Positions 1-8,695 of a stretch of 64,000 nt of DNA are shown here, in pieces. The stretch is from Pagrus major. Its lineage: Eukaryota; Chordata; Actinopteri; Spariformes; Sparidae. Positions within the stretch are counted from its first letter, which is position 1. Each line of letters begins with the position of its first letter. The stretch spans positions 34,266,265 through 34,330,264 of the forward strand of contig NC_133232.1 in the NCBI RefSeq assembly GCF_040436345.1. The letters run 5' to 3'. Below the pieces are notes generated by a model. It had not been told where the DNA came from. It searched no databases and saw nothing but the letters and a program-made list of their open reading frames with translations. Position numbers and translations under genes: made by a program.

Positions 1-479
1 ATTTGCTGCCATTCAAAAAAATTAAGTGGTTTCAAAAAAATATCCTGAATAAACTTTGACATGTACCAGTCTGTGATATTCCATCTACTTGTGTGCCTGT
101 GATCATAACCATAGTGAAAATAATTGAGAATTTCTGCTTTTTTTTACTCAAAAATGAGGTATAATTTTATGTAAATGAGGTCTATCATACCATAAATTAC
201 AAAAATGAGTGTAAAATATATGTTAGATATGTAAGATATATGTTCACTAAAAAGTTGAAACAAAAAAATTTGGTGACCATTTCATACCTCATGCTTTATA
301 AGCAGTCAAAACAGACCGGGTCAATTTGACCCGGGAGGACAAAAGGTGCATAGTAAATGGGAAGACAATACGAGGGTTAACATAATTTGGTGTGTAAGTG
401 ACTAATATGTATAAAAAGTTTCGGGATCGGCCCAATAGACGGTTTCAGGCAACAGCAGTGAGACTGTAATGATATCCTT
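1..479. other. AT-rich sequence without recognisable gene
   Basis: I see no coding region, splice-bounded exon or clear repeat here. The stretch is AT-rich. It lies upstream of the inverted repeat and is presumably intron or intergenic DNA of the gene ending at 1489. Confidence 0.4.
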
Positions 480-1140
480 GGTGGAAACTTTGAAGTGCTG
501 GTTTTGACCGCTGACAGGCTGAGGTTGTTATTTAAAGGTCTGACAACATTAAGGAAAGGTCTCCTGCAGAGATGGACCTTTTTGTTAAAGAGTGAAATCC
601 TTTTTGTTTAACCAGAGACAGCTGCAGTGTTGCTCGCGCCAAATCCACCAGACATCATTTATAGAAACTGTAATTTTATCATCATAAAATGAACTTCTTT
701 CAAAATAAACAGAAACTAAATAAGACTCACCAAAACCATCTTGGTTCATCTTTCCACTGATCCAACAATCATCAAAAATATGTGAAAACATTCTGGCTGG
801 ATGTGCTGCTTTCCCTCTCCTCTCCTCTCCCTCTCACTTCTCTCCTAATATTTCAACCAAAGCGGAGTTGGTGCTTGTTGTAACAGTGGAAAGATGAACC
901 AAGATGTTTTTAGTGAATTTTACTTTGTCGCACTCAAAGGTGTTTTGTGATGATAAAACGACTTTCTGTAAATGAAGTCCAGTAGATGTGGTGAGGGCGA
1001 CATAGCGGCTGTTTCTGGTTAAAGACGAAGGGTTTAACTCTTTCAGAAAAAGGTCTGTCCCTGTAGGAAACCTTTCCTTAACGTCGTAAAACACTCAGAA
1101 TTACAATCTCAGCCTGTCCGAGGCAAAAACAAGAACTTCT
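480..1140. repeat. Large imperfect inverted repeat (fold-back element)
   Basis: The segment at about 480-790 reappears reverse-complemented at about 834-1140. Shared blocks include 'gtggaaagatgaacc' (inner end of each arm), 'ctctggttaaa'/'tttctggttaaa' (middle) and 'ctcagcctgtc' (outer end). The arms are roughly 300 bp, visibly diverged (I judge about three quarters identical), around a spacer of roughly 45-80 bp. No transposase or obvious target-site duplication is visible. It could be a fold-back or MITE-type element, or an old inverted duplication of a unique sequence. Short open frames in the arms look incidental. Confidence 0.7.
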
Positions 1141-1393
1141 AATGGACATTCATAAACAGTCAAAGTTGCCCTACCTTGCAGCACATGTTGCAGCTGCTGG
1201 CTGAGGCGATCTACTCGACCGATACCCAAACTTGTTATACCTGCTCGTAAACTTACGAGCCAGGTTTAAAAATACTGGAATTGCTCTCTAAAGCACTTTT
1301 AAGTTACAGTGTCGATGCAAGAAAAAGTCACACAAAACTGTAATGTTTGTTTTTCCTCATAATTTATTATCCTCTGCTTATTATTTCTTCCAG

Positions 1394-1489
1394 TCTCTTC
1401 TGTCCATCCGCCAAGATGACAAAGTGGTGTGTCCCAGAACCAAAGAAGTCTTCAACTTCTCTCAGGCTGAGAAGGTCTACATCATGTGA
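1394..1489 (+). CDS. Terminal coding exon of an unidentified gene (partial)
   Basis: A pyrimidine tract ending 'ttcttccag' at 1384-1393 precedes a 96-nt open segment with vertebrate-like codon use and a TGA stop at 1487-1489. It encodes a 31-residue C-terminus that begins [20 protein letters not shown] and ends AEKVYIM. A 3' UTR with a consensus poly(A) signal at 1910-1915 follows, which supports a real last exon. Upstream exons are not visible; they lie left of the window or are hidden by the inverted repeat. I do not recognise the protein. The CPRTKEVF stretch could be the end of a small zinc-binding or U-box-like fold, but that is a guess. Confidence 0.45.
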   Translation, partial: SLLSIRQDDKVVCPRTKEVFNFSQAEKVYIM

Positions 1490-1935
1490 TCACTCAGATG
1501 AACCCGTCTGAGTCATTTACATGACCGATAACGCCCCGTCGTTCATCACCTGTGACCTGGCCTACTCAGAGAGCCACCTGTGGAGCTGTGATCCAGTGCC
1601 CTTCTTCCTCCCCCACAGACACACCCGACATTTCCTCAAACCCACCCTCCCCTCCCAGTACATGATCAGCTCAAGTTTGCCAGTTCCCTCTCCCCTCCCG
1701 TTTTATCACACAGAAACTGGACTCCTCTCCTTTCAGACTGTTTTAGATGTGGCTAGATAACGAGAAGTTGTTTGATCTGATCCATTCAAGCACATGGACT
1801 ATCAGCATTGTCATTATTTTACAGGCCCTCACTCTGAAGATTAGAGACTACAGAAAAAAGACTGAGGGGGTGAAAAACTGCTAGGTAGATATTTGATTTT
1901 ACTACAACAAATAAAAACTTGTTGAGGTTACTTTG
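1490..1935 (+). other. Putative 3' UTR and poly(A) signal of the unidentified gene
   Basis: Sequence after the stop at 1489 contains AATAAA at 1910-1915, followed by a GT-rich downstream stretch ('cttgttgaggttactttg') typical of a cleavage site. No other feature is seen in it. Confidence 0.4.
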
Positions 1936-2880
1936 ACTTTTTCCTGTGTTACTTAAACACCATAAAGCAGGACTCTGAACTCGCTCCATAAACTAGAGAT
2001 TTGGGCTTTTTTCGAAAACGAACATGGCTGACTTCCTGGTCACGTGGTAGCATCTCATTCTGTGATGCATGCTGTTGACGCCCTTTTGTCTTCTAGCCAT
2101 GTTTTCTGGTGGGTTGTTGGGGGGATATATATGTTAAATGCCTCCTTTAAACTGCCTACCTCTTTGCATTTCATCCCCCCTTGGCTGTGAAAACGGAGCC
2201 TGATTTGGGCCTCAGTAGGCTCCTTTTCAAATGTAAATATTAGATAGGAATTGACCATCCTCATGTATGACTTCAGGCGTTTCGGGGACAAGTAACGACA
2301 AGGAAGATAAACCTTCTACGAAGATTGCTGTGTGAACTGAACAAGTCTTTTCTTGGGTGTTTTAAACCTGATGTAGCCCACAGTATCCTCAAGATGACTG
2401 GTTGTTCAGTACAACTTCTCATTTCTGAGAAAGAAGTTAGTTTCACAAACTTGGTAATATGAATTATGGTGTATATAATACCATAATGAAAATTACGCAA
2501 TATACAAACAAGACAGCCATTGCTGATGTGTTTTTTTTTTATTATTATTATTATTATTAAAGAAATTGTCTTCCTTTTTTGCGTGTGAGGTTTGCAGTTT
2601 TAGTTTTTCTTCCACCAGTTTCGCTTTAGATAAAAAAGTACATTTCAGTGGACTGATATTTATTGTGAAAGAAGAAATGTGGGGTGATTTTAGTTGATTT
2701 AGCATTGCCTAAATAGTTTTAATTTCTTAACTATTTTTCCAATGAAGTAAAGGTAACGATATTTTTCTCACTCTTGTACTCTGCGTGTGTTGAGCTGCTC
2801 GTGGCACCAACCCTGCGAAGTTTGCATAGCATAAAAGTACACGTGCTTCAACATTACACGTAGGCCTGTTTTCATTTAAA
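1936..2880. other. Intergenic, nothing recognised
   Basis: AT-rich intergenic DNA with a short (TTA)n tract near 2540-2560. I see no exon-like segment or RNA gene. Confidence 0.4.
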
Positions 2881-3385
2881 GGAAATGTCCTAAAGGATAA
2901 ATTCACCCAAAAGTGAAAATGTAATCATTGTTACTCGCCCCCATGCAGATGGAAAGTTCCATAGTCCACAAACATTTCTGGAGCTTCACAGCAAAACAAC
3001 GTTGCTGCGTTCTCCTAAATAACTGAAGTAGATGGGGACTTGATTTAAAACGTAAAAAAACAAATGGATTTGAAAAGACGTTACTTACACCCTCAATGCA
3101 CGTTTTGAGGGCGTGACCTCAAGCACTTCAGATGGGGTGTGCACTAACGCTTTAACCTTAGCAGCTAAGTGTGTAAATAACTTCTTTTCAAATCAACTTT
3201 CAAAGCTATTTTATTTTTTTGTTTTTTGTATCTGTTGTTTTTTCTCGTTTTTAAAACAAGTCTCAAATCTACTTCAGCTGTTAAGGAGAATGCTGGGACG
3301 CTGTTTTGCTGTGAAGCTCCAGAAATGTTTCGTTGACTATGAAACTTCACTCGACTTTCCATCTGCAAGAGGGTGAAGATAAAGA
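2881..3385. repeat. Palindromic MITE-like element, copy A
   Basis: The left end reads 'taaaggataaattcaccc' near 2893 and the right end ends in the reverse complement '...gggtgaagataaag' near 3371-3385. Internal blocks are also inverted: 'ttctggagcttcacagcaaaac' at about 2977-2999 against 'gttttgctgtgaagctccagaa' at about 3302-3324, and 'cattctcc' type motifs. A second, shorter member lies at 8344-8695. The structure (long inverted terminal regions, no coding capacity) is that of a non-autonomous DNA transposon. Element boundaries are approximate. Confidence 0.65.
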
Positions 3386-5016
3386 CCGACCTTGTGTTTT
3401 TTGGGGGAACTTAAACTTTAGGAGCCAGGATCAAAACCTCGCCCAGGCTGCTGGTTTTAACCACCCTGCCTTTTCTTGAAAACTCTCAAGGAAAATCGTC
3501 TCCACACGACTCATGCTCATCCTTAGAAAACTTGCTGTAGATGATGGACTGGGAATGTAATCAGAACTAGATCAGCAAGGTCAATGTCAACTAACGCACA
3601 AATAACCCTTAAATTGTGACATTTTAACTGTTAACACCCATACTAAGCAATCCAAAAATGCCGTTTTATGTTGACCATGAACAGTCAAACATTTCTTCCA
3701 TTTGTTGTTTATTGACAAACCAAAAGTTGCCTCATTTGTGTCCATAAAAGATTTGGAAGTGTATCTGTAAAGACACAGACTGTCCTGTGTGTTTGTGTTG
3801 GTAGAATAGATGAAAGGATTGTTTCATGAGCAATATGCCTCATAAAGATTTCAGTGAACTTTGATTTCAGTGTTTCTTTCTTTGCAAATGTCTCTTCTGC
3901 TCTGCGGGCTCTCTCTAAAATCAGCATTACCATAAGCACCATGGGAGTGACGAGGTCAACGATTCATCGCAATTCTGTTGACATGGAAATTAAACCCCCA
4001 GTGTTGCGTCTTTCACCTGAAACTACACCTCCAGGTGTGAGGAGGTCAGCATTTGGTGGGGGTGTTTTTTAAGTCTAGCAGTGAAAAAGCATGCTTGCAG
4101 ATGGTAATGCACTGTAGAGTTTGATTACGTAACGTGGATCTCAAGATAAAAACTGGGCGAATTTGATTTGATTAGATTTGGCAGTACAATTTGCTGTACG
4201 ATCTTTCATTGCTCTTTCCAAAAACTAAAATCTCTTTTAACTAAACTAAGCCGTCACTTTGTGATTTCACCAAGATACAAATTTAGTTTTGCTCCCCCGA
4301 GGAGACTGAATGGGCCATCTGTTAGGCTTTTGTGTGTGCTCCTGCATGGAAATTGGGTTTTCTTGGGGGGGGTTGCAGCAACTGGCATTCATTTTCATTC
4401 TTAAAATGGTGAAAAATACCTATTCACAGTTTTTCAGAGCCCAATTTCACATTTTGAAATTGTTTTGTTTGCCCCAACAGTATAAAACCTAAAAGTACAT
4501 TATTTACAGGAGAGAGAAAAGCAGCAAATCTGACAAATTTGAGAAGATGGACTCATTGATTGAATGAACCAACCAACTCAACCATCTGCTATTTTTTAAC
4601 AATCAGCTGACGTTTCTTTTTTTGTCACTTGTACTGATATCAGCACACATTTCTCACCGGCTCACTAACCTTCATTAGACCCAGCTTTCAAACCTATTTC
4701 ATCATTTATACCACGTCATATGTTCTGGGTTGAAGCCCATGTGGCCATTATGACCCCATTAATGTACTAACTCGACTTTATGAGTTCAGTATGAAGACAA
4801 ACGTTGTGTATGTGCATGTACTCCCACATTAAGCTTGTTGCCTCATGTGTGTATAAAACATCAGCTCGGCGCTCTTTGGTTCCATGTGACACACCAACAT
4901 GGTCCTGCGACACAGTCCGCATCGTAACATAAACATGTGCTGATTAATTTATTTTATTCAGTGTCTTATAATTATCGTCGTGTTTGAAATAGGTTATACA
5001 CGTGTTAAGACGAATA
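3386..5016. other. Intergenic region upstream of the first hnRNP A0 gene
   Basis: I see no exon-like open frame with supporting splice sites and no repeat with clear ends. The last few hundred bases probably hold distal promoter elements of the gene starting at 5196. Confidence 0.35.
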
Positions 5017-5045
5017 TCGCCTCTTTTGTAACACAAAAGAGGCGA
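5017..5045. promoter_or_regulatory. Perfect 13-bp dyad (3-nt spacer) in hnrnpa0 promoter
   Basis: 'tcgcctcttttgt' at 5017-5029 and its exact reverse complement 'acaaaagaggcga' at 5033-5045 are separated by 'aac'. The dyad sits about 60 bp upstream of the TATA box at 5107. An ETS-type 'ccggaa' follows at 5053-5058. The position suggests a binding site for a dimeric factor, or a cruciform. No known factor is assigned. Confidence 0.45.
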
Positions 5046-5106
5046 CAGCGGACCGGAAGAGGTGTCACCGATTTTCAAGCCCCCTCTGTCGTCACAGCGC
5101 GTCCGC

Positions 5107-5114
5107 TATAAATA
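5107..5114 (+). promoter_or_regulatory. TATA box of first hnRNP A0 gene
   Basis: TATAAATA in a GC-rich context, 82 nt upstream of the ATG at 5196. Transcription would start near 5140, giving a 5' UTR of about 55 nt. Confidence 0.6.
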
Positions 5115-5195
5115 CCGCTGCGCTCATCCCCCACCACCATCTTGAGATTAGCGCGTAGTTGAAGCCGTCAAGTATCAGCTCGCCGTTATCCCAAA

Positions 5196-6107
5196 ATGAG
5201 TGACCAGCTCTGTAAACTCTTCGTCGGTGGCCTCAACGTGGACACTGACGACGATGGCCTGCGCAAGCACTTCGAGCAGTACGGGACGCTCACCGACTGC
5301 GTCGTCGTCGTGAACAAGCAGCTGCAGCGGTCCCGCTGCTTCGGCTTTGTGACCTACTCGTCGCCAGAGGAGGCCGACGCAGCAATGGCGGCCAGGCCCC
5401 ACACCGTCGACGGCAACGCGGTCGAGGTGAAACGCGCCGTGGCGAGAGAAGACGCCAACAAGCCAGAGGCGCTCGCTAAGGTGAAGAAGATCTTCGTCGG
5501 AGGCCTGAAAGACGACATCGAGGAGGACCATCTGAGCGAGTACTTCTCCCAGTACGGCGAGATCGAGAAGGCCGAAGTCATCTCGGAGAAGGAGACCGGA
5601 AAGAAAAGAGGCTTCGGCTTTGTTTACTTCACCGATCACGATGCGGCCGACAAGGCGGTGGTGGTCAAATTCCACACCGTCAATGGACACAAAGTTGAGG
5701 TGAAGAAAGCCCTGACGAAGCAGGAGATGCAGGCAGCCAACAGAACCGGTATGGCGCCGAGAGGTAGGCCGGGAAGAGGCATGAGGGGGAATCAAAATGG
5801 CTACGGCAGCAGGGACTACGGCGGAAACTACAACTACGGAAATGGCGGAGGAGGCTACAACTGTGGCGGCTACGGAGGGTACGGCGGACCATATGGGGGT
5901 GGCTACGGAGACCAGGGAAGTGGCTATGGAGGTGGAAACGGCTACAATGAGTTCGGTAGCGGCTACGGCCAGCATTCTTCTGGCTACGGCCCCATGAAAG
6001 GGCCACCCTTCGGCGGTCAGAGGAGCGCAGCACCCTACACCAGAGGCGGCGGCGGCGGTGGCGGCGGCGGCTACCCCAGGGGGGGCTATGGCGGCGGCGG
6101 CTACTAA
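5196..6107 (+). CDS. hnrnpa0: hnRNP A0-like RNA-binding protein, tandem paralogue 1 (intronless)
   Basis: A 303-residue single-exon protein, as in vertebrate HNRNPA0, a nuclear/cytoplasmic protein that binds AU-rich mRNA elements. RRM1 spans about residues 7-82 (RNP2 LFVGGL, RNP1 RCFGFVTY). RRM2 spans about 98-175 (RNP2 KIFVGGL, RNP1 KRGFGFVYF). A Gly/Tyr-rich tail follows from about 195 and contains the family motif GYGPMK, which lies in the transport/M9-like region, and ends in poly-Gly. The start is fixed by homology ([12 protein letters not shown] against MENSQLCKLFIGG in human, from memory). At the position of human Ser84, the reported MAPKAPK-2 target, this protein has Ala83 (RAVARED). 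A TATA box lies 82 nt upstream. The GC-rich CDS stands out from its AT-rich surroundings and throws long antisense shadow frames. The a/b paralogue suffix cannot be decided from this window. Confidence 0.93.
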   Translation: MSDQLCKLFVGGLNVDTDDDGLRKHFEQYGTLTDCVVVVNKQLQRSRCFGFVTYSSPEEADAAMAARPHTVDGNAVEVKRAVAREDANKPEALAKVKKIFVGGLKDDIEEDHLSEYFSQYGEIEKAEVISEKETGKKRGFGFVYFTDHDAADKAVVVKFHTVNGHKVEVKKALTKQEMQAANRTGMAPRGRPGRGMRGNQNGYGSRDYGGNYNYGNGGGGYNCGGYGGYGGPYGGGYGDQGSGYGGGNGYNEFGSGYGQHSSGYGPMKGPPFGGQRSAAPYTRGGGGGGGGGYPRGGYGGGGY

Positions 6108-6900
6108 ATGAGACTGCACAATGGGAAATCAAACCACCCCTCCCCCTGCCATAGATTACCTCCAGCCGGGATTCGGACGCTCAACTCAAATTCAGTAACG
6201 GGGCGTCTGCCGTGAAATCCAACAACGGCAGAGACTCGGACACAGAGATCCCCCTAATCATAATGAAGACCTCAAAAACCCAAACAGGTAGGAAGGTCAC
6301 TTCCCAGAAAACCTGATTATAACGAGCAGCCGTCGTTGCCGTTCAACTAGGACACGTAAAAAAAAAAAAAATGAAGAATCAAATATACAGTGATCCCTTT
6401 TTATTATGTACCCACGCCATCGGCGTGTAGTTGTCGTTTAGAGTTATTTTTTTTATTTGCGTTCACTCGGTTCAATTTCGATGTAGGATTGTTTTGCTGA
6501 CAAGTTCTGATTATCCCAATATTTTTGCATTTTTAAGCAATTAAATTTTGTTTTCTGGAGTAAATTTAGTGTGATTTCAATGTATGAGGATGAGAAAGCA
6601 TGTTTTTGTGGTTTTGGATTTCATAGCTGTCTAACATCCATTTGTATAATTATTTTACTTTGGTCATTCAGCAAAGTCGGAACGTGATACTGCAGGATCC
6701 AGTTTCCTTGTTTCCTTCCCAACATTGTACTCAAACTCTCCTCACGCATAGTAATAGTTATTGTTCATTTTTCATTACCTGTAGCAATATCTAATGTATA
6801 TTGTATACTTTCATGTCTGGAGAACAAAACCTACTGTTAAACCACCTTGGTATGCTTATGTATGTTCATTTTAAATAAAACGTTATACCACTTAGCTTAG
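6108..6900 (+). other. hnrnpa0: 3' UTR of hnRNP A0 paralogue 1
   Basis: AT-rich sequence after the stop, with a consensus poly(A) signal AATAAA at 6874-6879. A possible splice donor (AAACAG|GTAGGA) lies at 6287/6288, 180 nt after the stop codon. If used with the exon-like segments at 7701 and 7971, it would give a spliced 3' UTR. Confidence 0.55.
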
Positions 6901-7700
6901 TTATTTTACTTATTTAACCAGGCTTCCTCAAGTTCATCCACAGGTTTTATAAGTGACATCATCTTGTCGATGTTTAGTTACATGGCATCTTTCCCAGTTT
7001 ATTCCCTTACATTCAGGTGGGTGAAATGGTTACAGAATGGTTGTAGTCTACCCACAGCCAATGCATGTAGGCTTTGTAGGGTTTGACCTTGTTTTTAAAT
7101 TTATGTGGTTTTTAGACACTGCTAATATGACTTCATATATTTTTCTTTTTTACGCATTTGAATACATATCAGTATGTGGACATGAGGGCTCTGATATTTA
7201 TCTTTGATTATTCCTACATTTAGGTGTTCTTACTCGTATTCCTGTAGGCTATCCCAGCCAAAATAGCCGTAGCAGTTTGTTTTAGGCTACATCAGGACCC
7301 TGTTGATTACCTGGGGTCGATTGTGATAGGAGTCTGAAATATCTCTTTAGGATATCCACATCCAGCAAACTAGGTATGTAAATCAACCTGTCTTCACTCT
7401 GTGTTGGTCAACCATGTATGGATTATCTTCTGAGATGGTGCACAAATGTGCCATTATTAAATATTAAACAACTTAACTTACACTTACAGCGCAATGCGTC
7501 TTATATAGCTAATCTTAAAATAAAACAAAAAAGGGGGGGTTACTTAATTTGGTCTTTAATGAACTTTAAGTGGGTGGAAGGGGGCGCAAATTTTGTTCCA
7601 CCATTTAAAATAAAAATATTGGAACGAGTAAATTTGTGTCTCGTCCAGAAAACTTTACTCTGCCCAGTTTCTCACTCTTTTTTTCTCCCATCTCCTCCAG
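6901..7700. other. AT-rich spacer downstream of hnRNP A0 paralogue 1
   Basis: No gene or bounded repeat is seen. This would be an intron if the putative 3' UTR exons at 7701 and 7971 are real. Confidence 0.35.
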
Positions 7701-7714
7701 GTTGCTACGGTAAC
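7701..7714 (+). promoter_or_regulatory. RFX X-box-like motif
   Basis: GTTGCTACGGTAAC matches the imperfect palindrome bound by RFX factors (half-sites GTNRCC and RGYAAC with 2-nt spacing, one mismatch). It lies between the two hnRNP A0 genes and could be part of an enhancer. The match alone is weak evidence. Confidence 0.3.
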
Positions 7715-7801
7715 CTGGAAAACATCACCCCGAACACGATGGGGTGTTGGTCTCCGTGCCATCGGGGGGACCGGAGAGTGGTTGTGCCTTCTCCCCCTCA
7801 G
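7701..7801 (+). other. Putative non-coding (3' UTR) exon
   Basis: A GC-rich 101-nt island in AT-rich DNA. It is preceded by a strong acceptor (pyrimidine tract ending 'tctcctccag') and ends in a good donor (CCCTCAG|gtgaag). It is not obviously coding. It may be an alternative 3' UTR exon of the hnRNP A0 gene upstream, by analogy with the spliced 3' UTRs of other hnRNP genes; this is inference. Confidence 0.3.
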
Positions 7802-7970
7802 GTGAAGTCAGTTTTCACAAAGGATTCCCCAGTGTGGTGTTGATGCTTTTTGAAGAGTCTGACATGGTTTCAATCAGGTTTTATTTATTGAAGATTTGGT
7901 GGGTTTTAAGCTTTTAAGAGAGTTTTGATAACACCGTGTCACAGTGCAATCATAAGTGCTCTTTCCCCAG

Positions 7971-8190
7971 TGACCAGTACTGACTGTTGTTGCTGATGGA
8001 CCTGTGGTTCCGGATGAAAACACTAAACGATGCTAGTGGCCTGACCATTTTGGCCTGCGACAGTGATATTATATTCCCCTATATAATCTCCAACACCATT
8101 GACTCAAGTGCTGATGATCCTGGGAGAAAGAGATTGCACTTGGGCACTGTGGTTTTCAAAATACAATAAATATTTGATTATTATATCTGT
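7971..8190 (+). other. Putative terminal non-coding exon with poly(A) signal
   Basis: A strong acceptor ('ctctttccccag' ending at 7970) is followed by about 195 nt and AATAAA at 8165-8170, with T/GT-rich sequence downstream. It would form the last exon of a transcript containing the segment at 7701-7801. No convincing coding frame is present. Confidence 0.3.
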
Positions 8191-8343
8191 CTTGTGTTTT
8201 TAATGGTCTCCAGGTATATTTATTTTTTTATAAAGGGTACCATAACAGGTTGTGTGTGAGCTTAGCCACAACATAGTTTGTTTTCAAACTGGCAACACCT
8301 GCAATGAAATGGGTGAAGGTAAATGAATACATAAAGGTTTACT

Positions 8344-8695
8344 TAAAGGAAAAGTTCACCAAAAAAATAAAATGCTTTACTTCTTTACTCAACCACATGC
8401 AGAGGTAAAGTTAGGTGAGGTTTCATTGTCCATGAAACATTTGTGGTGCTGCACAGCAAGCATTGCAGCATTCTCCTAAACAACTGATGGGGACTTCAAA
8501 TCAATTTGATCTATGAGCTATATGGAGCCATTTTGTTTTTAAACATGTCAACAGCTACATCTGTAGTATTTAGGAGAATGCTGCAACACTGTTTTGTGAC
8601 GCTCCAGACATGTTTTGTGGACTATGAAACTTCACCAGGTTTTCCATCATCGTGAGGCTGAGTAGAATAATTTTTTTAGGTGATCTTATCCTTTA
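8344..8695. repeat. Palindromic MITE-like element, copy B
   Basis: The ends are 'taaaggaaaagttcacc' at 8344-8360 and 'ggtgatcttatccttta' at 8679-8695 (inverted). Internal inverted blocks match copy A at 2881-3385 ('gcattctcctaaa' against 'tttaggagaatgc'). It is a non-autonomous DNA transposon, shorter than copy A. Confidence 0.7.

Noticed and set aside
5175-6119. Long open frame antisense to hnRNP A0 paralogue 1 (314 codons)
   Set aside because: Low-complexity Ala/Val product arising from the GC-biased RRM/Gly-rich CDS on the other strand; no homology and no promoter.
7418-7843. 141-codon open frame after hnRNP A0 paralogue 1
   Set aside because: It crosses a probable splice acceptor at 7700 and shows no coding character upstream of it; only the GC-rich island was kept, as a putative non-coding exon.
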